Assembly: GCA_947496355.1 (NCBI GenBank)
Contig: CANMCO010000015.1
Span: forward strand, 1-64,000
Direction: 5' to 3'
Origin: an uncultured Aquimarina sp.
GTDB lineage: Bacteria; Bacteroidota; Bacteroidia; Flavobacteriales; Flavobacteriaceae
DNA: 64,000 nt
Part shown: piece after piece, positions 27,758 through 36,771 of the stretch
Numbering within the stretch: position 1 is the first letter of the stretch
Layout: the number at the start of each line of letters is the position of its first letter
Position numbers and translations under genes: made by a program
The notes under the pieces: generated by a model
Databases searched by the model: none
What the model was told of the DNA's origin: nothing
What the model saw: only the letters and a program-made list of their open reading frames with translations

Positions 27758-27778
27758 TAAGATTTATTAGCATAACTT

Positions 27779-27802
27779 TCCTTTGGAGCACGCTCCAAAG
27801 GA
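27779..27802 (+). promoter_or_regulatory. Intercistronic hairpin between peroxiredoxin and thioredoxin genes
   Basis: TCCTTTGGAGC (27779-27789) and GCTCCAAAGGA (27792-27802) form a perfect 11-bp stem with a 2-base centre and no U-run behind it. It may protect the upstream mRNA or cause partial termination, lowering expression of the downstream genes. Confidence 0.5.
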
Positions 27803-27830
27803 ATGTCGTAATTAATTTGAAAAGAATTCA

Positions 27831-28145
27831 ATGATACAAGAATTAACAGAAGATAACCTTTCACAAGTTGTAAAGGATAATAATATAGTTATTGTGCAAT
27901 ATTCTGCTTCATGGTGTGGTAATTGTCGTATTATGAAGCCTAAATTCAAAAAACTTTCTACAGAAAAAAGTGATGTTTCTTTTGTAATTGTAGATGCTGA
28001 AAAATATCCAGAATCTAGAAAAATGGCTACTGTAGATAACCTGCCCACTTTTGCAGCTTTTAAAAATGGCGCTTTTGTAAATCAGGTGCAAACTAATAAA
28101 TTTGATATCCTTAAAGAATTAGTAGATGAAGTTGCCAATAATTAA
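27831..28145 (+). CDS. Thioredoxin-fold protein
   Basis: This 104-residue cytosolic thioredoxin-like protein has the active site WCGNC in YSASWCGNCRIMKPKF (about 29-33), the cis-Pro in NLPTFAAFKNG and a buried Asp in IVDAEKY. It is shorter and has NC rather than the usual PC in the motif, so its redox potential may differ from canonical TrxA. It probably reduces the upstream peroxiredoxin. It overlaps the next small gene by 20 bp. Confidence 0.9.
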   Translation: MIQELTEDNLSQVVKDNNIVIVQYSASWCGNCRIMKPKFKKLSTEKSDVSFVIVDAEKYPESRKMATVDNLPTFAAFKNGAFVNQVQTNKFDILKELVDEVANN

Positions 28146-28383
28146 ACATCTTACTAGTTTCGTTGAAGAGAATGATGAGGACTTTTTGATAGAAACTATA
28201 GAGACTTTAGAAGCCTTATCAGAAGTTTCTTCCCTTAAAGACGAAGAGTTAGATGTTATTGGAGAGATAATCTCTAATATGTATGGAGCTTTAGAGGTAA
28301 ATAAAATGATTAAAGATGGATCTTCCAAAAAAGAAGCCCTTAATAGTTTTATGAAAAGAGTTCTAGGGTCTATAGATGCTTGA
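28126..28383 (+). CDS. DUF6952-type small protein
   Basis: This 85-residue acidic, largely helical protein has no signal peptide, membrane segment or cysteines. Sequence features such as MKLPIIKHLTSFVEENDED, then ETLEALSE and VIGEIISNMYGALEV, match what I know as DUF6952 in Flavobacteriia. Its start overlaps the thioredoxin gene by 20 bp, so translation is coupled, and it seems to be a constant partner of this peroxiredoxin/thioredoxin set. Function is unknown. A terminator follows about 80 bp downstream. Confidence 0.8.
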   Translation: MKLPIIKHLTSFVEENDEDFLIETIETLEALSEVSSLKDEELDVIGEIISNMYGALEVNKMIKDGSSKKEALNSFMKRVLGSIDA

Positions 28384-28460
28384 TATAAGTATGAAATTGA
28401 TCCAAATATTAAGTCGATTCCTATTCGCAATCACATAATAAAATGAAAAAGAAAAAGTAA

Positions 28461-28490
28461 AAACCTCTCCAACCGGGAGGTTTTTTTTAT
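28461..28490 (+). terminator. Terminator after the thioredoxin/DUF6952 genes
   Basis: The stem AAACCTC(T)CC/GGGAGGTTT is followed by eight T residues. It separates the upstream redox genes from tpx. Confidence 0.85.
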
Positions 28491-28560
28491 TTTCTAAAAA
28501 CTTTACTAGTATTATGATATAATCTTATTAATTTTAAAGCTCAAAAAAACAACATCTATC

Positions 28561-29061
28561 ATGGCAGCAATAACATTAAAAGGAAATACAATACATACAA
28601 TCGGAGAATTACCAGAAGTAGGTCAAAAAGCTCCGGATTTTGAATTGGTAAATACTGATTTATCTATTTCTAAATTATCAGACTATAAAGGAACTAAAGT
28701 TATTTTGAATATTTTTCCATCGTTAGATACAGGGATCTGTGCTGCTTCGGTAAGAGTTTTTAATAAAGAGGCTAGTAATTTATCAAATACTAAGGTGTTG
28801 TGTATATCACGTGATCTTCCTTTTGCACAAGCTCGTTTTTGTGGGGCAGAAGGCTTAAAAGATGTAATTAACCAATCTGATTTTAAAACAGGTAAATTTG
28901 GTAAAGATTATGGCGTAGAAATTATTGATGGCCCAATGCAAGGGTTACATTCTAGGGCAGTAGTTGTTGTTGACGAAACAGGAGTTGTTACTTATTCAGA
29001 ACAGGTTCCAGAGATCGTACAAGAACCTGATTACGCTTCAGCACTAAAAGTATTATCATAG
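28561..29061 (+). CDS. tpx: Thiol peroxidase Tpx
   Basis: This 166-residue atypical 2-Cys peroxiredoxin scavenges peroxides with thioredoxin as donor. The peroxidatic Cys is in DTGICAASVRVFN (about 60) and the resolving Cys in QARFCGAEG (about 94), spaced as in Tpx proteins. The N-terminal GNTIHTIGELPEVGQKAPDF is also typical. It is adjacent to the peroxiredoxin/thioredoxin genes but behind a terminator, so it has separate transcription. The diacylglycerol kinase gene follows after 11 bp. Confidence 0.95.
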   Translation: MAAITLKGNTIHTIGELPEVGQKAPDFELVNTDLSISKLSDYKGTKVILNIFPSLDTGICAASVRVFNKEASNLSNTKVLCISRDLPFAQARFCGAEGLKDVINQSDFKTGKFGKDYGVEIIDGPMQGLHSRAVVVVDETGVVTYSEQVPEIVQEPDYASALKVLS

Positions 29062-29072
29062 GTTATTTTATA

Positions 29073-29441
29073 ATGAGTAAAGTCTCTAAATTTGTTTTGG
29101 GTAGACTACGCGGTTGTGGTTATGCCTTTAAGGGTGCATTGCTGCTATTAAAAACTGAACCAAGTATTCAGGTGCAAACAGGAATTGCACTAATCATGAC
29201 TATATTAGGGTTTTATTTTAGTATTTCTACTACAGAATGGATGATTCAAATTTTTGCTATTGGTCTTGTAATGAGTATTGAAGGTGTAAATACAACAGTC
29301 GAGGCTATAGCAGATTTCATACATCCTGATTTTCATGATAAAATAGGTTTTATTAAAGACGTAGCTGCCGGAGCAGTTTTTATTGCTGCAATTACAGCTA
29401 TGATTATTGGTTTCGTAATTTATATTCCTTATTTCATTTAG
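29073..29441 (+). CDS. dgkA: Diacylglycerol kinase family membrane protein (DgkA)
   Basis: This 122-residue inner-membrane enzyme phosphorylates diacylglycerol or undecaprenol. It has three predicted helices and the family motif with catalytic Glu in SIEGVNTTVEAIAD (about residues 70-83). FKGALLLLKTEPSIQVQ before the first helix is a typical DgkA region. Whether the lipid substrate is diacylglycerol or undecaprenol cannot be read from the sequence. It starts 11 bp after tpx. Confidence 0.9.
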   Translation: MSKVSKFVLGRLRGCGYAFKGALLLLKTEPSIQVQTGIALIMTILGFYFSISTTEWMIQIFAIGLVMSIEGVNTTVEAIADFIHPDFHDKIGFIKDVAAGAVFIAAITAMIIGFVIYIPYFI

Positions 29442-29482
29442 AAAATTTTTCAGGCATTTTTACGTTCCATTATAGATATTCG

Positions 29483-29490
29483 TATTTTTG
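29483..29490 (+). promoter_or_regulatory. Promoter box of ftsK
   Basis: TATTTTTG lies 18 bp before the ftsK start, consistent with transcription beginning about 10 bp upstream of the ATG. Confidence 0.5.
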
Positions 29491-29508
29491 CGATAAGACA
29501 TCCAAAGA

Positions 29509-31998
29509 ATGGTCAAGAGAAAGGTAAATACAAAAAGGAAAACAACAAAAAAACCTAAAACCTCATTAAAAGAAAAATTAAGCTTATCAAGACAACAAAA
29601 AGTTGTTTTGGGTAGTTTTTTATTCTTTTTGGGGATAGGGTTATTCTTTGCTTTTATATCATTTTTCTTTAATTGGAAAATTGATCAAAGTGAGATATCA
29701 CAGTTTTATAATAGAGCTTCTTCACCCAAAAACTGGCTAAGCAAATTTGGAGCTACAGTAAGTCACTTCTTTATTTTTAAAGGATTTGGAGTGTCCGCTT
29801 TAGTGTTACCAGTTTTAACATCTTTAAGTGGTGTTTATTTATTTTTTGATTTAAATAAAAAACGCTTAGCAGGGTTTTGGTTTTGGGGTAGTTTGGTTAT
29901 GATATGGGTATCTGTTGTTCTTGGGTTTGTAGAAAGTGAAGGTGGACTGTTGGCCGGGGTAGTTGGATATGAAAGTAATGACTTTTTACAGGATTATGTT
30001 GGATTTATAGGTACTGTTTTGATACTGGCTTTCTTTGCTATTATATATATTGTAATACGATTAAGGTATACTCCAGAAAAGTTGAGTGATTCTTTGAAAA
30101 AGACCCAACAAGTAATTGCAAAGGATTTTGAACCTGCTTCACAGCCAAAAACTAATGGGCATACTACTAACACTCCAGTTTCTGAAGATACGGGATCTAG
30201 TATTAAAGAGAAAATAGATGCTATAATTGCTAAATCTAAAGATTTTGGGAAAAAAGAAGTAGAGAAGAAGAAACTAGAGAAAGAGAACGTTGTCTCAAAT
30301 AGTAATGAGATTACTTTAAATCCTACGATTAATGATTTTTATGGAAACCCTAAAAATCGAGAGGAAAAAGTCCCTGAAAAATTAATCATAAAATCTGAAG
30401 ATAACCCTGAAGATATAGCTATGGAGGTTGAGGCCAATGTAGAAGAAGAAGTGGTTAAGAATTTAAGTACCAAATTGGTCAAAGATTTTGGCGAATTTGA
30501 TCCTAAGTTAGAATTAGGTAATTATAAATTTCCTGCGATTAACCTTCTAAAAGATTATACCACACAAGCAGGAGGAATTACTATCGATCAGGGAGAGCTT
30601 GAAGAAAATAAAAATCGTATTGTTGAAACACTTAAGAATTACAAGATTGAGATAGCTCAAATCAAGGCCACTGTTGGGCCTACCGTGACACTATATGAAA
30701 TTGTACCCGAAGCGGGAATTCGTATTTCTAAGATTAAAAATCTTGAGGATGATATTGCATTGTCTTTGGCAGCACTTGGAATTCGTATTATAGCACCAAT
30801 ACCGGGTAAGGGAACTATTGGTATAGAAGTACCTAATAAAAATGCGACTATCGTATCAATGAGATCTGCAATTTCTTCGTCAAAATTTCAGAATGCCGAA
30901 ATGGAATTACCGCTATCACTTGGTAAAACCATTTCTAATGAAACGTTCGTGGTTGATTTGGCAAAAATGCCACACCTTCTTATGGCTGGAGCAACTGGTC
31001 AAGGTAAATCTGTTGGTCTTAATGCAATATTAACATCATTGCTTTACAAAAAACATCCTGCAGAAGTGAAATTTGTTTTGGTAGACCCCAAAAAGGTAGA
31101 ACTTACTTTATTTAATAAGATAGAACGCCATTATTTAGCAAAATTACCTGATACAGAAGAAGCTATAATTACAGATAACACCAAAGTGATTAATACGCTT
31201 AACTCCCTATGTATAGAGATGGATGCACGCTATGACCTGCTAAAAAGTGCAATGGTTAGAAACATAAAAGAGTATAATGTTAAATTTAAAGCTAGAAAAT
31301 TAAACCCTGAAAACGGACACAGATTTTTACCATATATAGTGCTTGTAGTTGATGAGTTTGCAGATCTTATTATGACTGCAGGTAAAGAGGTAGAAACACC
31401 CATAGCAAGATTAGCTCAATTAGCTAGGGCAATTGGGATACACTTAATTATTGCCACTCAAAGACCATCTGTTAATGTGATTACTGGTATGATTAAAGCC
31501 AATTTCCCTGCCAGAATTGCATTTAGGGTTACTTCTAAGATAGATTCGCGTACAATTTTAGATACAGGTGGAGCTGATCAGTTAATTGGTAGAGGGGATA
31601 TGCTATATACACAAGGAAACGATTTAGTAAGAATACAATGTGCATTTGTAGATACACCCGAAGTAGAAAGAATTACTGAATATATAGGAAGTCAAAAAGC
31701 ATATCCTGATGCATATCATTTACCAGAGTATGTTGGTGAAGAAAATGGCACAGGTCTTGATATAGATAAAAGCGATCGAGATAAACTCTTTAAGGAAGCA
31801 GCCGAAGTTATTGTAACAGCACAGCAAGGTTCGGCATCTTTATTACAGAGAAAATTGAAACTGGGTTATAATCGGGCTGGTAGATTAATTGACCAATTAG
31901 AAGCAGCCGGGATTGTAGGCCCTTTTGAAGGTAGTAAAGCCAGACAAGTTTTGGTTACAGATTTAATTGCCCTTCAACATCTATTGGATAGTGAATAG
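29509..31998 (+). CDS. ftsK: DNA translocase FtsK/SpoIIIE
   Basis: This 829-residue septal DNA pump helps resolve chromosome dimers at division. A lysine-rich N-terminus precedes four membrane helices (about 30-190) and a variable acidic/lysine linker (about 200-330). The RecA-like motor has Walker A GATGQGKSVGL (about 493) and Walker B IVLVVDEFADL, with the GQG form that Bacteroidota FtsK proteins use. A C-terminal winged-helix gamma domain (about 760-829, SASLLQRKLKLGYNRAGRLIDQLEAAG) reads KOPS-like sites. lolA and an Lpt permease follow in the same direction. Confidence 0.97.
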   Translation: MVKRKVNTKRKTTKKPKTSLKEKLSLSRQQKVVLGSFLFFLGIGLFFAFISFFFNWKIDQSEISQFYNRASSPKNWLSKFGATVSHFFIFKGFGVSALVLPVLTSLSGVYLFFDLNKKRLAGFWFWGSLVMIWVSVVLGFVESEGGLLAGVVGYESNDFLQDYVGFIGTVLILAFFAIIYIVIRLRYTPEKLSDSLKKTQQVIAKDFEPASQPKTNGHTTNTPVSEDTGSSIKEKIDAIIAKSKDFGKKEVEKKKLEKENVVSNSNEITLNPTINDFYGNPKNREEKVPEKLIIKSEDNPEDIAMEVEANVEEEVVKNLSTKLVKDFGEFDPKLELGNYKFPAINLLKDYTTQAGGITIDQGELEENKNRIVETLKNYKIEIAQIKATVGPTVTLYEIVPEAGIRISKIKNLEDDIALSLAALGIRIIAPIPGKGTIGIEVPNKNATIVSMRSAISSSKFQNAEMELPLSLGKTISNETFVVDLAKMPHLLMAGATGQGKSVGLNAILTSLLYKKHPAEVKFVLVDPKKVELTLFNKIERHYLAKLPDTEEAIITDNTKVINTLNSLCIEMDARYDLLKSAMVRNIKEYNVKFKARKLNPENGHRFLPYIVLVVDEFADLIMTAGKEVETPIARLAQLARAIGIHLIIATQRPSVNVITGMIKANFPARIAFRVTSKIDSRTILDTGGADQLIGRGDMLYTQGNDLVRIQCAFVDTPEVERITEYIGSQKAYPDAYHLPEYVGEENGTGLDIDKSDRDKLFKEAAEVIVTAQQGSASLLQRKLKLGYNRAGRLIDQLEAAGIVGPFEGSKARQVLVTDLIALQHLLDSE

Positions 31999-32052
31999 GT
32001 ATTGGATATTGTTTTAAAGTATAATTAGTAATAAAAGAAGAAATAAGATAAA

Positions 32053-32688
32053 ATGATAAAAAAAATAATACTTCTAGTATTTTTATTTGGAATTACCGCA
32101 ATACAAGCTCAAACCGCTAAGGAACTTTTGGATGAAGTTTCTAAAAAGGTAAAAAGCTATGATAATATTGTAATTGGATTCAAATACACCCTTAATAACC
32201 CCGCAGAAAATGTTTCTCAGGAGACAAGAGGTGATGTTACATTAAAAGGAAATAAGTACCTTCTTAACTTAATGGGAACTAAGCAAATGTATGATGGAAA
32301 AAAACTACATGTTATTATTCCAGAGGATGAAGAGATTAATATATCTTCACAAGACGAAGAAGATGATAATAGCATTACTCCTTCAAAAATGCTTACTTTT
32401 TATGAAGAAGGATATTCTTATAAAATGGATATTGTTCAGGATGTTAAAGGTAGAAAGATTCAATATGTAAAGCTAACTCCGATCGATTCTAAAAGTGATC
32501 TTAAAGAGATATTACTTGGTATTGATAAACAAACTAAGCACATATATAAGATGATTGAGAAACAAAATAATGGTACCAATATTACCATTACTGTAAACAG
32601 TTTTAAAACCAATCAGCCGCTCTCAGAGACTTTGTTTGTTTTTGAAGAATCAAAATATGAAAACTACTATATTAATCGTTTAGATTAG
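32053..32688 (+). CDS. lolA: Outer-membrane lipoprotein carrier LolA
   Basis: This 211-residue periplasmic chaperone carries lipoproteins from the LolCDE complex to the outer membrane. A signal peptide (IILLVFLFGITAIQAQT) precedes the LolA fold, with a first-strand segment DNIVIGFKYTLNNPAEN, the central GNKYLLNLMGTKQMYDGKKLHV and FVFEESKY near the end. It lies 54 bp after ftsK, an arrangement common in Flavobacteriia and consistent with co-transcription. Confidence 0.9.
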   Translation: MIKKIILLVFLFGITAIQAQTAKELLDEVSKKVKSYDNIVIGFKYTLNNPAENVSQETRGDVTLKGNKYLLNLMGTKQMYDGKKLHVIIPEDEEINISSQDEEDDNSITPSKMLTFYEEGYSYKMDIVQDVKGRKIQYVKLTPIDSKSDLKEILLGIDKQTKHIYKMIEKQNNGTNITITVNSFKTNQPLSETLFVFEESKYENYYINRLD

Positions 32689-32803
32689 TTTTTTCAGAAG
32701 AAAGATGTTTAAACAATTGCACGAGTGGACGTAAAAAAGATATGCGTCCATTAGTTTTTTTTAAGTTACTTTTATAAGTAAGTAATTAGCAAATCAAAAA
32801 TAA

Positions 32804-34246
32804 GTGAAGATTCTTGATAGATATATTTTAACTACCTTTTTAAAGACATTTTTTCCACTCTTTATAATTATTATGTTTATTCTGTTGTTGCAGACTATAT
32901 GGTTGTTTATATCAGAATTAGCCGGAAAAGATCTTGATTTTTCAGTAATCTTAAAATTTTTGACATTTGCAACACCTAGATTAATACCTATGGTATTGCC
33001 ACTTACTATTTTGCTGACTTCTATTATGATTTTTGGAAATTTTGCAGAAAACTATGAGTTTGCTGCTATGAAATCATCGGGTATATCATTAAAAAGGGCA
33101 ATGAGAACATTATCTGTTTTTATTTTCTTTGTAGGAATAGGTGCTTTTCTTTTTTCTAATACAGTAATTCCGGCTTCAGAGAAAAGATTTATTAACCTCA
33201 GAAAGAACATAGTCAAAGTCAAACCAGCAATGGTAATAACTCCTAACCAATTTAATGATTTGGGAGACATAAATATTAAAGTTGCCGAAAAATATGGAGA
33301 TAATGACCGGTTTCTAAGAGACATAATTATACATAAAAAGGCGGCAAGACCTGGAAACTTTACAGTTATAAAAGCTGTTGACGGTGAACTGAAGGGTAGT
33401 GTCAACTCGGATTTAGTTACTTTAGTATTGAATGATGGTAACTATTATGATGAAATTCAACAACGATCTCCGCAGAGAAGAAAAAAATTACCTTTTGCCA
33501 AAACTCATTTTGAAAAATATATCCTTAACATAGACTTGTCCTCTCTAGGTAATGTGGATATGGATGAACAGATTCATAAAAAGGGATATAATATGCTTAA
33601 TGTTAATGCGCTAAAAGATGAAATAGATACATTATCCTTTAGTGTTAATAAAGATATAAAGTCTGTAAAAAATGATGTAGATAGAAGAAATGGGTTAAAA
33701 GGACTAAATAAAAACATGAAAATTGATACTTTACAGGTTGTTACTAATGATACTTTAGATCTTAAGGATAATTTTGGCGTAGCACAAAAATTACAAATTT
33801 ATAAATTGGCACTTTCCAATTCTGATGGAATTATTAGAAAGATATCATCAACCCAGAGAAACTTAACCATAAAAAAAAGAGCTTTGAATAAATATGAGAT
33901 GTCATTGCATGATAAGTATGCGTTAGGAATATCTTGTATCTTATTATTTTTTGTGGGAGCACCACTTGGAGCAATTATCCGTAAAGGAGGTTTAGGGTTG
34001 CCAATAGTTATAGGTGTGGTACTATTTTTAACCTATCATTTTATAGGTATTTTTGCAAAAAATAGTGCAGAAGAAGGTGGTATTCCTCCTTATGTAGGCT
34101 CATGGCTTTCTACCTTTATTATATTTCCATTAAGTATATTTTTGACTCGAAGGGCCACAACAGATCGAGGAATCTTCAGTTTCGATAACTTTATCCAGCC
34201 AATTAAGGATTTCTTTGCAAAACGATCAGCCAAATTTAAAAAATAG
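32804..34246 (+). CDS. LptF/LptG-family permease (LPS export)
   Basis: This 480-residue inner-membrane protein of the YjgP/YjgQ family belongs to the ABC system that pulls lipopolysaccharide from the inner membrane to the LptA bridge. N-terminal (three) and C-terminal (three) helices flank a periplasmic jellyroll domain with a long charged insertion (about 230-340). The start MKILDRYILTTFLKTFF matches the family; the codon is GTG, with no better alternative. Whether it is LptF or LptG cannot be decided, and a single protein may do both jobs in this phylum. It follows lolA. Confidence 0.9.
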   Translation: MKILDRYILTTFLKTFFPLFIIIMFILLLQTIWLFISELAGKDLDFSVILKFLTFATPRLIPMVLPLTILLTSIMIFGNFAENYEFAAMKSSGISLKRAMRTLSVFIFFVGIGAFLFSNTVIPASEKRFINLRKNIVKVKPAMVITPNQFNDLGDINIKVAEKYGDNDRFLRDIIIHKKAARPGNFTVIKAVDGELKGSVNSDLVTLVLNDGNYYDEIQQRSPQRRKKLPFAKTHFEKYILNIDLSSLGNVDMDEQIHKKGYNMLNVNALKDEIDTLSFSVNKDIKSVKNDVDRRNGLKGLNKNMKIDTLQVVTNDTLDLKDNFGVAQKLQIYKLALSNSDGIIRKISSTQRNLTIKKRALNKYEMSLHDKYALGISCILLFFVGAPLGAIIRKGGLGLPIVIGVVLFLTYHFIGIFAKNSAEEGGIPPYVGSWLSTFIIFPLSIFLTRRATTDRGIFSFDNFIQPIKDFFAKRSAKFKK

Positions 34247-34259
34247 ACTTCTTTTTAAA

Positions 34260-34267
34260 TATCTTTG
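34260..34267 (+). promoter_or_regulatory. Promoter box of ribBA
   Basis: TATCTTTG lies 24 bp before the ATG at 34292, between the permease stop and ribBA. It also shows that the upstream TTG frame extension is promoter DNA rather than coding. Confidence 0.6.
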
Positions 34268-34291
34268 CACGTAACTTTTAAGCGTATTACT

Positions 34292-35443
34292 ATGTCACAA
34301 ATTGCCGATACCAAAAAAATAATTAAATTGAATACTATTCAAGAAGCAATTGAAGATATTCGTCAGGGAAAGGTAATTATTGTTGTAGATGATGAAGATC
34401 GTGAAAATGAAGGTGATTTTGTTGCCTCTGCAGAGAAAGTAACTCCCGAGATGATCAACTTCATGGCGACTCATGGTCGAGGACTTATATGTACCCCGTT
34501 AACAGAACACCGTTGCGAAGACCTCAAATTGAATATGATGGTTGGTAATAATACTGACCCTATGGAAACGGCTTTTACTGTCTCTGTTGACTTAAAAGGT
34601 AAAGGGGTTACTACTGGTATTTCTGCAAGTGATAGAGCGGAGACCGTTTTAGCGTTAACAAATGCTGACACCAAATCACATGAATTAGCACGTCCCGGAC
34701 ATATTTTTCCTTTAAAGGCTAAAGAAGGAGGAGTATTAAGAAGAACAGGTCATACTGAAGCTGCGATAGATTTTGCGCGATTGGCAGGACTACAACCAGC
34801 AGGGGTTATTGTTGAAATAATGAATGAGGACGGCACCATGGCACGCCTACCACAACTGGTAGAAGTGGCCAAAAAGTTCGATCTTAAGTTAGTTTCTATA
34901 GAAGATCTTGTTGCGTATCGCATGCAACATGATTCTCTTATTGAGAAAAAAGAAGACTTTGACATTGTTACGCGTTTTGGTAAATATAGACTTAGAGCCT
35001 ATAAACAAACAACAAATAATCAAATTCATATCGCCTTAACCTTAGGAACCTGGAGCGATAAAGAACCAGTTCTTACCAGAGTTAATTCTACTTTGTTTAA
35101 TAATGATATCCTTGGTACCTTGACTAATAATGCAGATAAGCGTTTGGATGCAATGTTTAAAAGAATCAATACCGAAGGTAAAGGAGCAATAATTTTTATA
35201 AACCAAGAAAGTCAATCTCTTAATCTTTTAGGGCGTTTAAGTGCCTTAAAAGAGATCCAAAATGGAGAAGATGTAGTTAAGGCACCAAAAATCATAATGG
35301 ATACAAAAGATTTTGGTATTGGAGCCCAGATATTACATGACCTTAATATTCATAAACTAAGGTTAGTATCTAATACAATTCAACAAAAACGTGTAGGTAT
35401 GATTGGGTATGGTTTAGAAATTGTGGATTATGTAGAGTACTAA
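34292..35443 (+). CDS. ribBA: RibBA-type protein: DHBP synthase fused to a zinc-site-less GTP cyclohydrolase II domain
   Basis: This 383-residue riboflavin-pathway protein has an N-terminal half (about 15-210) that is a complete 3,4-dihydroxy-2-butanone-4-phosphate synthase with DDEDRENEGDF, THGRGLICTPL and RTGHTEAAIDFARLAG. The C-terminal half (about 220-383) aligns with GTP cyclohydrolase II, but the zinc-binding Cys motif (normally C-x10-C-x-C) is absent. The equivalent stretch reads TLFNNDILGTLTNNADKRLDA with no cysteine. The second activity is probably lost, and a separate RibA would be expected elsewhere. The start is set at 34292 by the promoter at 34260. Confidence 0.9.
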   Translation: MSQIADTKKIIKLNTIQEAIEDIRQGKVIIVVDDEDRENEGDFVASAEKVTPEMINFMATHGRGLICTPLTEHRCEDLKLNMMVGNNTDPMETAFTVSVDLKGKGVTTGISASDRAETVLALTNADTKSHELARPGHIFPLKAKEGGVLRRTGHTEAAIDFARLAGLQPAGVIVEIMNEDGTMARLPQLVEVAKKFDLKLVSIEDLVAYRMQHDSLIEKKEDFDIVTRFGKYRLRAYKQTTNNQIHIALTLGTWSDKEPVLTRVNSTLFNNDILGTLTNNADKRLDAMFKRINTEGKGAIIFINQESQSLNLLGRLSALKEIQNGEDVVKAPKIIMDTKDFGIGAQILHDLNIHKLRLVSNTIQQKRVGMIGYGLEIVDYVEY

Positions 35444-35454
35444 CAATTCATTCT

Positions 35455-36645
35455 CTAGACAACCCTTTTAATTGCTTCGATCATTTTTGAGGCCCTTTCG
35501 TTTACTTCGGCTTCTGTCCAACCTAGTTTTATTAAACAGGAAACTGTGCGGCCCATCCATAAATCACTGGATTCAAAAGATGTATTGTTTTTTTGGAGTC
35601 CAGATTGTAATTCTTTAGAAAGTTTTCCTAAGGACTTTTGTTCCAAAAGATGCTCCCATTTTTTATAATAGTGCCAATTATTGTCAAACCAATAAAAACA
35701 AGCATCTACACCATTTTTTCCAAGAGCTTTGTGTGCTTTTCGTGCTACATTTTCATTTGGTAAAAATATATTTAGAAACGCATAACTCTCTACTCCCGTT
35801 TCTGGTACACGTCTAAAAGTTACTTCTGGAATTGTTGATAATGCATCACGTAAAATGGTGTAATTTTTTTCCTGAATGGCTATTGTATTATCTAATTTCC
35901 TAAGTTGTGCTATACCTACAGCAGCATTTAATTCTGATAATCTATAGTTATATCCTAAAAAGGGATGTGTCTCTGCTCCGCGATCATTACCAACATGATC
36001 ATGACCGTGATCTTGATATTTATGTGCTCTATCGGCAAATTCTTCAGAATTGGTTATTAATCCTCCTCCTTCACCACAGGTTACTGTTTTTACATAATCA
36101 AAAGAAAAACAGCCTAAATCACCATAACTACCTAAAGGTTTGCCATCATAAGTTCCACCAATGGCTTGACAGGCATCCTCTAATAAAATCAGATTATGTG
36201 TGTCACAAATTGCTCTTAATGCTTTTAGATCAGCCATAGATCCACACATGTGTACAGGCATTATGGCTTTAGTTTTTGAAGTAATAGCAGCTTGTACTGC
36301 TTTTGGTGCTAATGTTAGTGTATCATCAATATCACATAATACAGGTGTTGCACCAACAGAAAGAATTGCTTCAAAACTTGCAACAAACGTAAATGTTGGC
36401 ATTATTACTTCATCACCCGATCCTATACCTGCGCTGGCTAATGCAACTGTCAAAGCTGCTGTACCACTAGATACAACTTGAGCATATTTGGTTTGCATTC
36501 TATTTGCCAGATCCTTTTCAAGTTCTAATGCCTTGTAATGACCATTTCTTATAGGATCAAAACCGTATCTCATTAAAACTCCATTGTCCAAAACGTCTTG
36601 AACTTCTTTCTTTTCTTCTGCACCAAATAACTCAAATCCTGGCAT
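35455..36645 (-). CDS. DegT/DnrJ/EryC1/StrS-family PLP aminotransferase
   Basis: This 396-residue sugar aminotransferase-type enzyme has the PLP lysine in CFSFDYVKTVTCGEGG (about 189), the cofactor Asp in LLEDACQAIGG (about 157) and the N-terminal GTAALTVALASAGIGSGDEV (about 60). Such enzymes transfer an amino group to keto-sugars for polysaccharide, LPS or glycan synthesis. The FYWFDNNWHYYKKWEHL C-terminal segment suggests a specialised substrate, but none can be named. It is convergent with ribBA (11-bp gap) and has its own promoter box upstream. Confidence 0.88.
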   Translation of the reverse strand: MPGFELFGAEEKKEVQDVLDNGVLMRYGFDPIRNGHYKALELEKDLANRMQTKYAQVVSSGTAALTVALASAGIGSGDEVIMPTFTFVASFEAILSVGATPVLCDIDDTLTLAPKAVQAAITSKTKAIMPVHMCGSMADLKALRAICDTHNLILLEDACQAIGGTYDGKPLGSYGDLGCFSFDYVKTVTCGEGGGLITNSEEFADRAHKYQDHGHDHVGNDRGAETHPFLGYNYRLSELNAAVGIAQLRKLDNTIAIQEKNYTILRDALSTIPEVTFRRVPETGVESYAFLNIFLPNENVARKAHKALGKNGVDACFYWFDNNWHYYKKWEHLLEQKSLGKLSKELQSGLQKNNTSFESSDLWMGRTVSCLIKLGWTEAEVNERASKMIEAIKRVV

Positions 36646-36676
36646 AGCACTATTATTAAATTAAAAACTCTTTCCG

Positions 36677-36684
36677 CAAAAGTA
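36677..36684 (-). promoter_or_regulatory. Promoter box of the DegT-family gene
   Basis: CAAAAGTA reads TACTTTTG on the minus strand, 31 bp upstream of the start codon. It matches TAnnTTTG. Confidence 0.5.
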
Positions 36685-36771
36685 CCGAAAAGAGTTTTGA
36701 TATTTGAGTTGCTATTTTATATTTTTTTACATCCCATTAAATAAAGGTAATTAGAATGTATTCTATAAAAT

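Noticed and set aside
28391..28438. 15-codon frame between DUF6952 and the terminator
   Set aside because: It is too short to support by sequence alone and shows no conserved motif; I leave it as intergenic.
34265..34291. TTG-initiated extension of RibBA
   Set aside because: It overlaps the promoter box at 34260 and encodes sequence with no homology to RibB; the ATG at 34292 fits the family start.
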